A stretch of DNA of 64,000 nt from Planosporangium sp963837285 (GCA_963837285.1 CAWIMS010000001.1:2480001-2544000), one strand, 5' to 3'; positions 8,705-18,500 are shown, counted from the stretch's first letter. The notes: generated from the letters alone by a model not told the origin. Numbers and translations: made by a program.

Positions 8705-9259
8705 TCATTGGTACGCCGCCGCCTCGTCGACCGCGGCCAGCAACTCGGGCAGCGAGTAGCCGCCGTCGTGCCGGATGCCGTTCACGTAGAACGTCGGCGT
8801 CCCGTTCACGCCGCTACGCACGCCGCTGACGAAGTCGCGGCGGATCCGGTCCAGGTAGACGTGCTCGTTGACCTCCCGGACCACGTCGTCGACCGGCAGG
8901 CCGGCCTCCTCCACGCCGGCCACCAGCCGTACCGGGTCGAGCTGGTCCTGGTGGGTGAACAGCCAGTCGTGCACCTGCCAGTAGCGCCCGCGCCGGCCGG
9001 CCGCCTCCGCCGTCTCGGCCGCCACCTCGGCGTACGGGTGGACGTTCGTCAGCGGGAAGTGCCGGAACACGTACCGCACCGTGTCGGCCCGCTCGCGCAG
9101 CAGTTCCTGCACGACGGGATGGGCCATGCCACAGTACGGGCACTGGTAGTCGCCGTACTCGACCAGCGTCACCGGTGCGGTCGACGGGCCGAGTACGTGG
9201 TCGTCATCGCCCACCGGTGCCACCAGCCGGCCGGTCGCCACCCGGAACGGCGTCGTCAT
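8705..9259 (-). CDS. DsbA-like thioredoxin-fold oxidoreductase
   Basis: The 184-residue product is a DsbA-family (Thioredoxin_4) protein. The active site is YGDYQCPYC (C40-x-x-C43), and the conserved cis-proline is in GTPTFYVNG. A helical insertion lies between them, as in DsbA. There is no signal peptide, so it probably works in the cytoplasm as a thiol reductase or isomerase, unlike exported DsbA. Its start overlaps the peroxiredoxin stop by 4 bp, suggesting translational coupling; the pair would make a peroxidase and its reducing partner (inference). Confidence 0.88.
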   Translation of the reverse strand: MTTPFRVATGRLVAPVGDDDHVLGPSTAPVTLVEYGDYQCPYCGMAHPVVQELLRERADTVRYVFRHFPLTNVHPYAEVAAETAEAAGRRGRYWQVHDWLFTHQDQLDPVRLVAGVEEAGLPVDDVVREVNEHVYLDRIRRDFVSGVRSGVNGTPTFYVNGIRHDGGYSLPELLAAVDEAAAYQ

Positions 9260-9774
9260 CGGACGGACTGCCGTTCGCTCTCCAAGGTCTGGCTGGCCGG
9301 TGTCTCCCGGCCCAGCGCGTCCAGCGCGTTGAGGATGCCGTCGGCGCCCGGGTTGACGTCGGGCGGGGACAGGTAGCTCCATGCCACGTTTCCGTTCCGG
9401 TCCAGGACGAACAGCGCCCGCTCGGAGACCCCCTCGTCGGTCCGGTACGCGCCGTACATCCTGGACACGGCGCCCTTCGGCTCGAAGTCGGCGAGCAACG
9501 GGAACCGGATGCCCCGGTTGTCCGCGAAGGCCCGGTGGCACCACACGCCGTCCACGGAGATGCCGAGAACGTTGGCCCCGTACCGGGCGAACTCCGGCAT
9601 CACCGCCTGGTACAGCGCCATCTGGTCGCTGCACACCGGGCTCCAGTCGGCCGGGTAGAAAGCCAGCACCACCGGCCGGCCAACCAGCTCGGACAGGGCC
9701 AGCCGGCGGTCCGGGCCGCACGGCAAGCTGAAATCGGGGGCCCGCTGCCCCTCGAGGGACATCGCGTTAGTCAT
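9256..9774 (-). CDS. Peroxiredoxin (AhpC/TSA family)
   Basis: This 172-residue thiol peroxidase has the opening GQRAPDFSLP. The peroxidatic cysteine C48 is in PADWSPVCSD, where most family members have FTPVC. A typical FVLDRNGNVAWSY strand follows. Another cysteine in VWCHRAFAD is not at the usual resolving position, so it may be a 1-Cys enzyme reduced by the adjacent DsbA-like protein. The start is ATG 9774; an internal ATG five codons on is possible. It is coupled to the next gene by ATGA overlap within the stress operon. Confidence 0.88.
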   Translation of the reverse strand: MTNAMSLEGQRAPDFSLPCGPDRRLALSELVGRPVVLAFYPADWSPVCSDQMALYQAVMPEFARYGANVLGISVDGVWCHRAFADNRGIRFPLLADFEPKGAVSRMYGAYRTDEGVSERALFVLDRNGNVAWSYLSPPDVNPGADGILNALDALGRETPASQTLESERQSVR

Positions 9775-9851
9775 ATGTCGATGTTCCGTTCGTCTCGGGT
9801 GAAACGGCGTCACCTGCGGCGGGTGGTTCCAGCACCCGCCGCAGGCACAGG

Positions 9852-10406
9852 TCAGGCGCCGGCCGGGGCCATCCGGTCGTGCGGGGTTCCGGTCATCGAC
9901 CGGTGGATCCGCCACGACTCGGCGAGCATCAGTACCCCGGCCACGATGGCGTACACGCCGATCGTCACGGCCAGCGCGACCGCCCCGATACCGGGCCGGA
10001 TCAGCACCAGAATGCCGATCAGCATGGTCACCGCGCCGAACAGCAAGGGCAGCCACTGGGCATGCACCCGGGTCGCCGCCCAGATCTCCAGCGCACCGGT
10101 CACCACCGCCCAGGCTCCGACGATCACCACCAGCGCGAGCGCCGTGATACCGGGCCACACCAGTGCGACGATCCCGGCCGCGACACTCAGCAGCCCGGCC
10201 AGGACCAGCGCGGTACGGCGGGCCGCGTCGGGCTGCCGGCGGAACGCCGCGACAATCTCCATCACGCCGCTCACCAGCGCGTACGCGCCGAACAGCAGCG
10301 CCAGGACAATCAGCGTGACGGCCGGCCAGACGATGGCCAGTACCCCGAACACGATGGCGATCACGCCGCGCAGGGCCAGCGACCACATGGTCGTCCTTCG
10401 GTCCAT
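9852..10406 (-). CDS. HdeD-family membrane protein
   Basis: The 184-residue product has about six hydrophobic segments arranged as three repeats of FGxLxIxWPxxTLxxL-type hairpins (FGVLAIVWPAVTLIVLALLFG, then AGIVALVWPGITALALVVIVG, then IGILVLIRPGIGAVALAVTIG). This is characteristic of HdeD, an inner-membrane protein tied to acid resistance in Escherichia coli; its mechanism is not known. A good ribosome binding site (GAGGAGAAG) precedes ATG 10406. It lies 11 bp after cbpM and 77 bp before the peroxiredoxin gene, inside the stress operon. Confidence 0.88.
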   Translation of the reverse strand: MDRRTTMWSLALRGVIAIVFGVLAIVWPAVTLIVLALLFGAYALVSGVMEIVAAFRRQPDAARRTALVLAGLLSVAAGIVALVWPGITALALVVIVGAWAVVTGALEIWAATRVHAQWLPLLFGAVTMLIGILVLIRPGIGAVALAVTIGVYAIVAGVLMLAESWRIHRSMTGTPHDRMAPAGA

Positions 10407-10417
10407 CGCTTCTCCTC

Positions 10418-10747
10418 TCAACTCCACTCTTGGGTTCTCCGGGCGCGCAGGGTTGTTTTGAGTGCGTCGATGCGGGTGAGCAGGACGAGGCCGAGGGCGG
10501 AGTAGTTGAGCCCCAGGGCGCCCCGCAGGCGCTGGGCCCGGGCGAGCCGGGCGAGCTGGCGCTGGGCCCGGGCGAGCCGGGCGAGCTGGGCCGGCGGAAA
10601 CCACAGCCGGCCGGCCGCGTCCACGTACGGGTCGAGCAGACCCAGCCGGACCAGCCGGCGCAGCAGGTCCGGGTGTACACCGGCGGTGGCGGCGAACGCG
10701 TTCAGCGACAGTCGCGCCGGTGCGGTGCGGACCAGTGGGTACGCCAT
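10418..10747 (-). CDS. cbpM: CbpM-like MerR-type chaperone modulator
   Basis: The 109-residue protein has a MerR-like helix-turn-helix (LSLNAFAATAGVHPDLLRRLVRLGLLDP) followed by a helical tail, the layout of CbpM, which binds and inhibits the DnaJ homologue CbpA. Its position directly after a dnaJ/cbpA-type gene (TGATG overlap) agrees. QLARLARAQR occurs twice in a row because of a 33-bp tandem duplication at about 10522-10587, lengthening the linker after the HTH. Because its partner gene is a remnant, this protein may now be free of its usual target. Confidence 0.75.
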   Translation of the reverse strand: MAYPLVRTAPARLSLNAFAATAGVHPDLLRRLVRLGLLDPYVDAAGRLWFPPAQLARLARAQRQLARLARAQRLRGALGLNYSALGLVLLTRIDALKTTLRARRTQEWS

Positions 10748-11145
10748 CAGCCGCCCTCGCGGGGGTTGTGGACCGGTACCTTCGCGCCGAGCGCCGCCTC
10801 CCGGGGTGCCACCGGCGGCGGTGCGGTGATGTCGCGGCCGTCGAGGCGATACCGGGGATGCGCCGCGATGTTGACCACCAGGTAGAGGTCGCCGGCCGGC
10901 CCGCCGCCCCGGCCGCCCGCACCCTGCCCGGCGAGCCGGATCCGTTGGCCCGGCACGAAGCCGGCGGGGATGGCGACCTCGAAGCCGCGTCCATCCAGGG
11001 TGATCCGTCGCCGGCCGCCGTGGTACGCCTCTTCGACGGTGAGGGTGATCTCGGCTTCGGTGTCGGCGCCGGCGATCCGGCCGTCACCGAACCCGCCGCC
11101 TCGACCCGGCACCGGCGGCTTCGACGACGACGTCGGCGCCGGCAC
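10747..11145 (-). pseudogene. dnaJ/cbpA remnant (middle of the C-terminal domain only)
   Basis: The frame encodes the first substrate-binding subdomain of a DnaJ/CbpA protein: ITLTVEEAYHGGRRRITLDG, IPAGFVPGQRIRLAGQG, GDLYLVVNIAAHPRYRLDGRDI, and PREAALGAKVPV. The whole J domain with its HPD motif is absent. The frame stops just after AALGAKVPV, where about 100 further residues are normal. What remains cannot stimulate DnaK ATPase. The first 20 or so residues are Pro/Ser-rich and unlike DnaJ, so the 5' end is a deletion junction. It could still make a stable peptide, but a conventional co-chaperone role is ruled out. Confidence 0.8.
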
Positions 11146-11215
11146 CGTTGTCGGTACCGGCCGGTGTCCGCTCCTCGGTCCACTCGGTGCCTGACTCGGT
11201 GTGTGCTTCGGTCAT
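11084..11215 (-). pseudogene. Short acidic ORF, possible 5' end of grpE fused into the dnaJ remnant
   Basis: A 43-codon frame starts at ATG 11215, 24 bp after the dnaK stop. It encodes an acidic Thr/Glu-rich peptide (MTEAHTESGTEWTEERTPAG...). In hsp70 operons this position belongs to grpE, whose N-terminus is typically acidic and disordered. The frame runs out of phase into the dnaJ remnant and stops at 11084. I infer a deletion joining the start of grpE to the middle of dnaJ. No conserved GrpE motif is present, so the identity is a guess from position and composition. Confidence 0.4.
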
Positions 11216-11239
11216 GCCGGTTGTCCGTTCAGCCGGTCG

Positions 11240-11866
11240 TCAGCCGCTGGTGTAGTCGGCGTCGATGACGTCGTCGGCGCTTCCGGCGCCCGGCGCATCC
11301 CCGGTCGCGCCGGCCGCCGCCCCGGCGGTGCCGGCGGTGCCGGCGGTGCTGCCGGCCCCGGCGGTACCGGCTGTGCTGCCGGCCCCGGCTGTGCCGGCCG
11401 CGACCGTGTTCAGCGCTTGGAGGACCTGTTGGAGGTCGGAGGTCAGCGCGCGGATCCGGTCGGGCGGCGCTTCCTTCTTGATGGCCTGGCGGGCCTCGTC
11501 GATGAGCATGCGAGTCCGGTCGACCTCGGCGGTGTCGAGGGTGCCGCTTTCGGTGATGGTGATGTTCTGTTCGGCGCCGGTGTCCCGGTCGCGGGCGGAG
11601 ACGTTGAGGATGCCGTTGGCGTCGACGTCGAAGGTGACCTCGATCTGCGGTCCGCCTCGGGGAGCGGGCCGGATGTTCTTCGGATTCAGCACCGCCTGCC
11701 GGCGCGCCATCTGCTCCACCAACCGCTCACCGGACTCGGTGAACGCCACCACCGACGGCGTCGTCCGACTCCCCTCCGCATTGGGCACCACCGACGGCTG
11801 GCCACCCTCATACACGGCGATCACCGAGTTCGTCGTACCAAGATCAATCCCGACAGCCTTGGCCAT
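11240..11866 (-). pseudogene. dnaK: dnaK with two large in-frame internal deletions
   Basis: The 208-residue frame has the start of DnaK (AVGIDLGTTNSVIAVYEGG, the first ATP phosphate loop) up to NPKNI near residue 67. It then jumps to the beta-sandwich of the substrate-binding domain (PQIEVTFDVDANGILNVSARD). It jumps again from SGTLDTAEVDR to the C-terminal lid (LIDEARQAIKKEAPPDRIRALTSDLQQV). The tail is a Gly/Ala/Thr repeat ending DVIDADYTSG. Full DnaK is about 620 residues; roughly 400 are missing, including most of the ATPase domain. All joins keep frame. It sits 30 bp after hsp20 in the stress operon. It cannot be a working Hsp70; expression as a mini-protein is possible but unsupported. 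Confidence 0.85.
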
Positions 11867-11896
11867 GAGGCGTCCTTCCGGTTGGGTATGTGTGTG

Positions 11897-12448
11897 CTAC
11901 GCGCCCCGGCTCTGCCGGCTGTGGCCACCACGCAACTGCGACTGCGGTTGCGGCTTCGACTGGCCACCACCCTTGATCTCGATCCGGCGCGGTTGGCCGC
12001 TCGCGGACTTCGGCAGCCGTACCATCAGGACGCCGTTGTCGAACATGGCGTCGATCCGGTCCGGGTCCACGTCGCCGGGGAGCCCCACGACGTACTCGAA
12101 CTGCCCGGTCCGGCGGTTCTGGCGGCGCATCATGCCGGTGTGTTCCCGCTCCCGGTACTCGCCGGTGATCCGCAGCTCGTTGTCGGCGCGAAGTTCGAGG
12201 TTGATGTCCTCGGCCCGGACACCGGGCAGGTCCATCTCGGCGATGTACGCGTCGTCGGTCTCCTCGATGTCCACGGGCGGCATCCACGCGGGAACCGCGC
12301 CGGTCGTCATGGTCGAGAAGGGGTCGGTGAAGAAGGTCTGGAGCAGGTCGCCCATCCGGTCCCGGAGCCGCTCGATCTCGGTCTGCGGGTCGCCGCGCCC
12401 GGGTTGCGCGGCGAACTGTCGCGACCGGCGAGGAGCAAGACTTGTCAT
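11897..12448 (-). CDS. Hsp20 / alpha-crystallin small heat-shock protein
   Basis: This 183-residue small heat-shock protein would hold unfolding proteins as an ATP-independent chaperone. The alpha-crystallin domain runs from about residue 55 (PVDIEETDDAYIAEMDLPGV) to about 155 (GVLMVRLPKS), with the conserved ITGEYRE strand. The C-terminal extension is Gln/Ser/Arg-rich and no IxI motif is obvious. GGAAG lies just before ATG 12448. It is the first gene of the minus-strand stress operon and diverges from the LuxR/MalT regulator. The intergenic region holds TGAGGTCGCCTCA (12541-12553), a small palindrome that could be an operator. Confidence 0.92.
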   Translation of the reverse strand: MTSLAPRRSRQFAAQPGRGDPQTEIERLRDRMGDLLQTFFTDPFSTMTTGAVPAWMPPVDIEETDDAYIAEMDLPGVRAEDINLELRADNELRITGEYREREHTGMMRRQNRRTGQFEYVVGLPGDVDPDRIDAMFDNGVLMVRLPKSASGQPRRIEIKGGGQSKPQPQSQLRGGHSRQSRGA

Positions 12449-12644
12449 TACCTGGTACTTCCTTTCCCGGCGTTGCGCTGTGGAGTCGTGTGCTACCCGG
12501 CCGGGCACGCCGGCCTCTTCGATGCTCGGAGCAGGACGGGTGAGGTCGCCTCATCCGGTCGGGACGATTCGCCGGATCGGCCGCCGGTCAACCTCGTGGT
12601 CCCGGGGAGGTTTACAACCGCCGCCTGCGGCTATCGGGAGGCAC

Positions 12645-15344
12645 GTGACGGCGCAGGTGGGAGCGGGTACCCGGACGGGCGCGCCGCCGGGTGTGCCGTT
12701 GCTCGCGTCCAAGCTCGCGGTACCCGTCCTGCCCGAGGGGCTGGTGGTGCGCCCGCGCCTGGTCGAGTCCCTGGAGACCGGGGTACGCGGCCCCCTCACG
12801 GTGCTCGCGGCGTCTCCCGGCTCGGGCAAGACCGCGCTGCTCAACTCCTGGGTACGGGCCGGCGGCCCGACCGATCCGGTGAGCTGGCTGACCCTCGAAT
12901 CCGACGACGTGGGCGACCGGTTCTGGTCGTACCTGCACGTCGCGCTCGATGTCTCCGCCGACACCGCCGACGATCCGTGGATGCCGGCCCCGGGCACCGT
13001 GCCCGCCAAGGTCTACCTGGCGCAGCTCGCCAACGCGCTGGCCCGCCGGCCGCAGCCGGTGGTGGCCATCCTCGACGACTTCCACCAGGTACCGGACGCG
13101 ACCGTGCCAGACGGCCTGGAGTTCCTGCTGCGCCACACGGCCGGCCGGCTGCGGCTGGTGATCGCGACCCGGGTCGAGCCGGACCTGCCGCTGCACCGCT
13201 GGCGGCTCAGCGGCGAGCTGATCGAGATCGACGACCGGGAGCTGGCGTTCACCGTGGACGAGGCGGCGGACCTGCTCGCGCGGCACGGCGTGGAACTGCC
13301 GGACACCCACCTCGCCGCGCTGCACGCGCACACCGAGGGCTGGCCGGCCGGGCTGCGGCTGGCCGCGCTGGCCATGCGCGAGCACCCCGATCCGCCCCGG
13401 TTCGTCGACATGTTCACCGGCGACCAGCAGGCCGTCGCCGAGTACCTGCGCGGGGAGATCCTCGCCGACCAGCCGCCGGAGACGCTGGACGCGCTGCTGT
13501 GTACGGCCCCGTTGGAACGGGTCTGCGGCGGGCTGGTCAACGCGCTCACCGGCCGGAGCGACGGGGACCGGATCCTCGCCGAGCTGGCCCGCCGGAACGC
13601 GTTCACGATCGCGCTGCCCGGCGAGTACCCGTGGTACCGCTACCACCGGCTCTTCGCGGAGTTCCTGCGCGCCGAGGCGCAGCGCCGATTCCCCGACCGG
13701 CTGCCGGAGCTGCACCGGGCGGCGGCGTCCTGGCATGCCGAGCACGGCCGGCCACCGGACGCCCTGCGGCACGCGCTCGCCGCCCGCGACTGGGGGTACG
13801 CCACGACGCTGCTGGTCGAGCGCTGGCCCGAATTCGTCCTGTGCGCCCGGGCGCCGACCGCCGCGGCGCTGCCGGCCCAGGCCCAGCCGCCACCCGACGA
13901 CGTGGTGCGCGCCGACCCCGAGCTGGCGCTCGCGTGCGCGGCGGACCAGCTGAACCTGGCCGGCACCGACACGGCGGGCGGGTACCTGCGGCTCGCCGAC
14001 GGCCGGCAACACCTGCTGGCCGACGACGAACGGGACCGGTTCGCCCGGATCAGTACCGCGTTTCACCTGGTGGCAGCCCAGCTCGGCGGGGACACCGCCG
14101 GGTGCCTGGCATTCGCGGAGCGGTTGCTCACGCAGGTGCCGGCGGACGCGGCCGACGCGGCACCGGTCCGCGCGGTCGCCCGTACCGCGCAGGGCTCCGT
14201 CCTGTTCAGCGCGGGCGAACTGGCGGCGGCCGCGGCGGCGTTCGGCGACGGGCTGGCCGCCGCCGAGCAGGCCGGCCTGACCTGTACCCAACTGGAGTGC
14301 ACGGGCAAGCTGGCTCTCCTGTACGCGGTGCGCGGTGAGCTGCGCCGGGCCGAGAAGACCGCCCGGGCCGCACTCGCCCTGCCCCCGTGTACCGGCCGGT
14401 GTCGCCTGGTCAGCAGCGGTAACGCGTACCTGTCGCTGGCGCTGGCGCACTACCACCGGGACCGGCTCGACGAGGCGGAGCGGTACCTGGAACTGGCCGC
14501 CGCCTCCGGCGATCCGCAGGTGGACCCCACCCTGCCGGCCGCGCTCGCGCTCGCCCGGGTCGGGGTGCTGCACACCCGGGGTGAGCTGGCCGCCGGGTAC
14601 GAGATCCTGGTCTCGGCCCGCGACGACCTCGGCCCGCGCCTGTCGCCATACCTGCGCGACTACCTGACCGTGGCCGAGGCCGACCTACGGACCAGCTACG
14701 GCGACACCGATACCGCGCGGGACCTGCTCACGCCGCTGCTGACCGACCGCCGGCCGGCCCGCGACCTGGTCGCGGTGGCGCTGGCCCGGGCGTACCTGCG
14801 CGACGACGACCCGGGAGCGGCCGCCCGGGTGCTGCCGGCCTGGGCCGAGGACCGCCGGGACGGGCCGCCGATGCCGCTACCGCTGCGGCTGGAGGCCGGC
14901 CTGCTCGCGGCGATCGCCGTGCGGCTGACCGGCGACGACCACCGGGCCAGCCTGGTCCTGGAGCGGGTGCTCGAACTGGGCGAGCCCGAGGGCTACCGGC
15001 GGCTGCTCACGCACGGCGGCCAGAAGGTCCGGGAGCTGCTGGTCGACCAGCTCGACTCCGGCACCGCGTACTGGTCGACCGTGAGCGAGACGATCGAGGC
15101 GACCGCGCCCGCGCCGAGGACCGGCGACGGCCTCCCGCCGACCGAGCTGGCCGAGCCGCTCAGCGACCGGGAGCTGACCGTGCTGCGGTACCTGCAGGGC
15201 GCGCTGTCCAACCTGGAGATCGCCTCGGACCTGTGCGTCTCGGTCAACACCGTGAAGACCCACGTCCGCAGCATCTATCGGAAACTGCACGCCGCCCACA
15301 GACGCGAGGCCGTATTGAAGGCGCGGCAACTCCGTCTGCTGTAG
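12645..15344 (+). CDS. LuxR-family (MalT/LAL-type) ATP-binding transcriptional regulator
   Basis: The 899-residue protein has a P-loop ASPGSGKT near residue 57, a STAND-type NTPase region (VVAILDDFHQVPD as Walker B), a helical TPR-like middle, and a C-terminal LuxR helix-turn-helix (LSDRELTVLRYLQGALSNLE...VNTVKTHVRSIYRKL). Such proteins are ATP- and ligand-dependent activators. GTG 12645 was chosen because GGGAGG lies 3 bp upstream and the LASKLAVP signature near the start of MalT-type proteins follows. It diverges from hsp20 with 196 bp between, so control of the stress operon is plausible (inference). A long upstream extension of the frame runs antisense to dnaK and hsp20 and is not part of the gene. 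Confidence 0.88.
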   Translation: MTAQVGAGTRTGAPPGVPLLASKLAVPVLPEGLVVRPRLVESLETGVRGPLTVLAASPGSGKTALLNSWVRAGGPTDPVSWLTLESDDVGDRFWSYLHVALDVSADTADDPWMPAPGTVPAKVYLAQLANALARRPQPVVAILDDFHQVPDATVPDGLEFLLRHTAGRLRLVIATRVEPDLPLHRWRLSGELIEIDDRELAFTVDEAADLLARHGVELPDTHLAALHAHTEGWPAGLRLAALAMREHPDPPRFVDMFTGDQQAVAEYLRGEILADQPPETLDALLCTAPLERVCGGLVNALTGRSDGDRILAELARRNAFTIALPGEYPWYRYHRLFAEFLRAEAQRRFPDRLPELHRAAASWHAEHGRPPDALRHALAARDWGYATTLLVERWPEFVLCARAPTAAALPAQAQPPPDDVVRADPELALACAADQLNLAGTDTAGGYLRLADGRQHLLADDERDRFARISTAFHLVAAQLGGDTAGCLAFAERLLTQVPADAADAAPVRAVARTAQGSVLFSAGELAAAAAAFGDGLAAAEQAGLTCTQLECTGKLALLYAVRGELRRAEKTARAALALPPCTGRCRLVSSGNAYLSLALAHYHRDRLDEAERYLELAAASGDPQVDPTLPAALALARVGVLHTRGELAAGYEILVSARDDLGPRLSPYLRDYLTVAEADLRTSYGDTDTARDLLTPLLTDRRPARDLVAVALARAYLRDDDPGAAARVLPAWAEDRRDGPPMPLPLRLEAGLLAAIAVRLTGDDHRASLVLERVLELGEPEGYRRLLTHGGQKVRELLVDQLDSGTAYWSTVSETIEATAPAPRTGDGLPPTELAEPLSDRELTVLRYLQGALSNLEIASDLCVSVNTVKTHVRSIYRKLHAAHRREAVLKARQLRLL

Positions 15345-15354
15345 CCCGGCTCGC

Positions 15355-15421
15355 CATCGACGTTGGTCGATAGTGTCCCATCTGGCGTGCCCAGATCGGA
15401 CAAGGTTGACCAACGTCGATG
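15355..15421. terminator. Imperfect palindrome downstream of the LuxR gene (family D, copy 1)
   Basis: The outer arms CATCGACGTTGGTCGA (15355-15370) and TTGACCAACGTCGATG (15406-15421) pair with one or two mismatches. Inner arms TGTCCCATCTGG and CCAGATCGGACA also pair. It starts 10 bp after the regulator stop, so it probably terminates that transcript. The GTTGGTCGAT core recurs in a looser palindrome at 32833-32901. Confidence 0.7.
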
Positions 15422-15468
15422 CGGGACGGGGCGTTGACCACCGCGACCACGTGCCCATACCATCGGTG

Positions 15469-15509
15469 GCAATCGATTGTTAAAAAGGTTGCCTAATCAA
15501 TCGATACCG
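15469..15509. promoter_or_regulatory. Paired CAATCGAT operators upstream of the GH2 gene
   Basis: CAATCGATTG is a perfect 10-bp palindrome, and TCAATCGATA about 25 bp downstream is a second, weaker copy; together they form ATCGATTGTTA...TAATCAATCGAT. Central CG palindromes of this kind are typical of LacI-family sites. They lie about 15-55 bp before the GTG start. No cognate regulator is present nearby. Confidence 0.6.
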
Positions 15510-15524
15510 ATGGGAGGGCGCGGC

Positions 15525-18500
15525 GTGATCTCGCAGGCACGGTTACGGAGTCCATTGGCCATCGTGGCGGTCACCATGCTGGCCGCCGCTGCCGGCGCGA
15601 CGGGGGTGGCCGTCGCGTCAATGGCCGGCGCGTCCACCGCCGCACCCCGCGCCGCTCTGACCGTCGCCGCCGACCCCGGCACGGCGACCGCCATTCCCGG
15701 GTTCCTGATCCAGTCGTCCAGCAAGGTCGCAGACGACGCGGCCGTCTCCCGTCCCGGCTACTCCACCACGGGGTGGTATCCGGTCGGTCCCCGGTCGACC
15801 GTGCTCGCAGGCCTGCTCGCCAACGGCAAGTACGCCGACCCGCTGTACTCGACGAACATGAAGTCGATTCCGGCCGGCGACTTCACCGTGCCGTGGTGGT
15901 ACCGTGCCGATCTCGATCTGGCCGACGTCAGCTCCCGCACCTATCTCGACTTCAGCGGGGTCCTGTCCCGCGCCGACGTGTGGGTCAACGGCACCCGGGT
16001 CGCCACCAGCACCGACGTCGCCGGCGCATACACCCGCCACGAGCTGGACGTGACGGCGCAGGTCCACACCGGCACCAACAGCGTCGCGCTCAAGGTCTAC
16101 CCGAACGATCCGAACAAGGACCTGACGATGGGCTGGATCGACTGGCTCCAGCCGCCACCGGACAAGAACATGGGCATCGTCCGGGACATCCTGGTCCGGC
16201 GCGGCAGGTCGGTGGCCCTGCGCAACGCGCACGTGGTCACCAAGCTGACCGTGCCCGCGCTCGACCGCGCCGACCTGACGGTGAAGGCCGACGCCCGCAA
16301 CGACACCGGATCGGCGGTGCACGCGACGATCGCGGGCACCGTGGCCGGACGGGCCGTCACCCAGGACGTCGACCTCGCCGCGCACGAGACGAAGACCGTC
16401 ACGTTCGGCGTGGTGACGCTGACCAACCCGCAGGTGTGGTGGCCGGCCGGCATGGGCGGGCAGCCACTGTACGACCTCGACCTGGCCGCGTCGGTCAGCG
16501 GGTCCACATCGGACACCGCGCACGAGCGGTTCGGCGTGCGTGACGTGCAGGCGCCGGTCAACAGCTCCGGTGGGCGGGCGTACAAGATCAACGGTCGGCC
16601 GCTGCTCATCAAGGGCGGCGGCTGGTCGCCGGACATCTTCCTGCGCTGGAACCCGACGTACGTCGAGGACAAGATCCGGTACACCCGCGACCTCGGGCTG
16701 AACACGATCCGGCTGGAGGGCCACATCGAGCCGGACGAGTTCTTCGACCTCACCGACCGGTACGGGATCCTGACCCTGCCCGGCTGGGAGTGCTGCGACA
16801 AGTGGGAGGGCCAGGTCAACGGCAGCGAGCCCGGCGACACCTGGACCAGTGCCGACTACTCCGTAGCCAAGGCGTCGATGGCGGCCGAGGCGGCCCGGCT
16901 GCGCGACCACCCGAGCGTCATCTCGTTCCTCATCGGCAGCGACTTCGCGCCGAACGCCACCATCGAGAAGAACTACGTCGACGCGCTCAAGGCCGCCGAC
17001 TGGTCGCTGCCGATCGTGCCGGCGGCGTCCGACAACTCCGCGCCGATCACCGGCGACTCCGGGATGAAGATGACCGGACCGTATGACTACGTGCCGCCGA
17101 ACTACTGGTACGACAAGCACTCCGGGGGCGGCGGCGCGTTCGGGTTCAACTCGGAGACCAGCGCCGGGCCGGACGTGCCGACGCTCGACACGCTGAAGCG
17201 GATGATGTCGCAGTCCGAACTGGACAGTCTGTGGAAGAACCCGAACACCGCGCAGTACCACCGGTCGCCGTCGTCGACGTTCAACACGCTGAAGATCTTC
17301 GACAACGCACTGTCCAAACGGTACGGTGCGCCGGCCAGCCTGGACGACTACGTGCGCAAGGCCCAGCTCGCTCAGTACGAGAACGTGCGGGCGCAGTACG
17401 AGGCGTACGGGCGGAACTTCACCGACTCGTCCAACCCGGCCACCGGCGTCATCTACTGGATGCTGGGCAGCGGGTGGACCTCGCTGCACTGGCAGCTGTT
17501 CGACTACTACCTGGACCAGAACGGCTCGTACTACGGCGCGAAGAAGGCGGGCGAGCCGGTGCACATCCAGTACTCGTACGACAACAGGAGCGTCGTGGTG
17601 ACCAATGCCAACCACGCGGCGGCGAGCGGCCTCACCGCCCGGGTGGCGCTCTACAACCTCGACGGCACCGAGAAGTTCAACCAGACCGCGGGCAGTCTGA
17701 CGGTACCCGGTGATGGTGGCCGGACCACGGCCCTGACCGTGCCCGCGGTGAGCGGCCTGTCGACCACCTATCTCGCGAAGCTGTCCCTGAGCGACGCCAG
17801 TGGCAAGGAGGTCAGCCGCAACGTGTACTGGCTGTCCACAAAGGCCGATGTGGTCGACTGGAGCAAGAACGACTGGTACTGGGCGCCGCAGTCCGCGTAC
17901 GCCGACCTGACCGGCCTGTCCGGGATGGCGCAGGCACCGGTGACCGCCACGGCTTCGTCCGTCGCGGGCTCGGACGGCACGACCACCACGACCGTGACAC
18001 TGAAGAACACCGGCAGCGGCAAGATCCCGGCGCTGCTCGTCGACGCGCACGTCCTCGGCGCGTCCGGCGCCCCGGCGTTGCCGATCCAGTGGACCGACAA
18101 CGAGGTCAGCCTGTGGCCGGGGGAGTCGACCACGCTGACCGCGACCTACCGCGCGGCCGACCTGAAGGGCGCCGCGCCATCGGTGCGGGTCTCCGGCTGG
18201 AACGTCGCCACCCAGACCATCCCGGCCGGTAACGGCGGCGGCGGGGGTGGCGACCACCAGCCGCCATCGGTGCCCGGCAACCTACGCGCGACCGGCGTCA
18301 CCACCGGCAGCGTGGCGCTGGCCTGGGACGCGAGCACCGATGACGTCGGGGTCACCGGGTATGACGTGCTGCGCGACGGCGCGGTCGTCGGGACGACGGC
18401 CGGAACGTCCTACGTGGACGCAGCGGTGGCGGTGTCGACGACATATGCGTACACGGTGCGGGCGAAGGACGCGGCGGGCAATGTGTCGGCGGCGAGCGCG

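Noticed and set aside
11265..12644. Long 5' extension of the LuxR frame across dnaK and hsp20
   Set aside because: The extension is antisense to recognisable hsp20 and dnaK sequence and has shadow-like composition. A ribosome binding site and family start fit GTG 12645.
12449..12644. DosR-like or HAIR (HspR) box before hsp20
   Set aside because: GGGACGATTCGCC is too far from the DosR consensus, and no CTTGAGT-N7-ACTCAAG was found.
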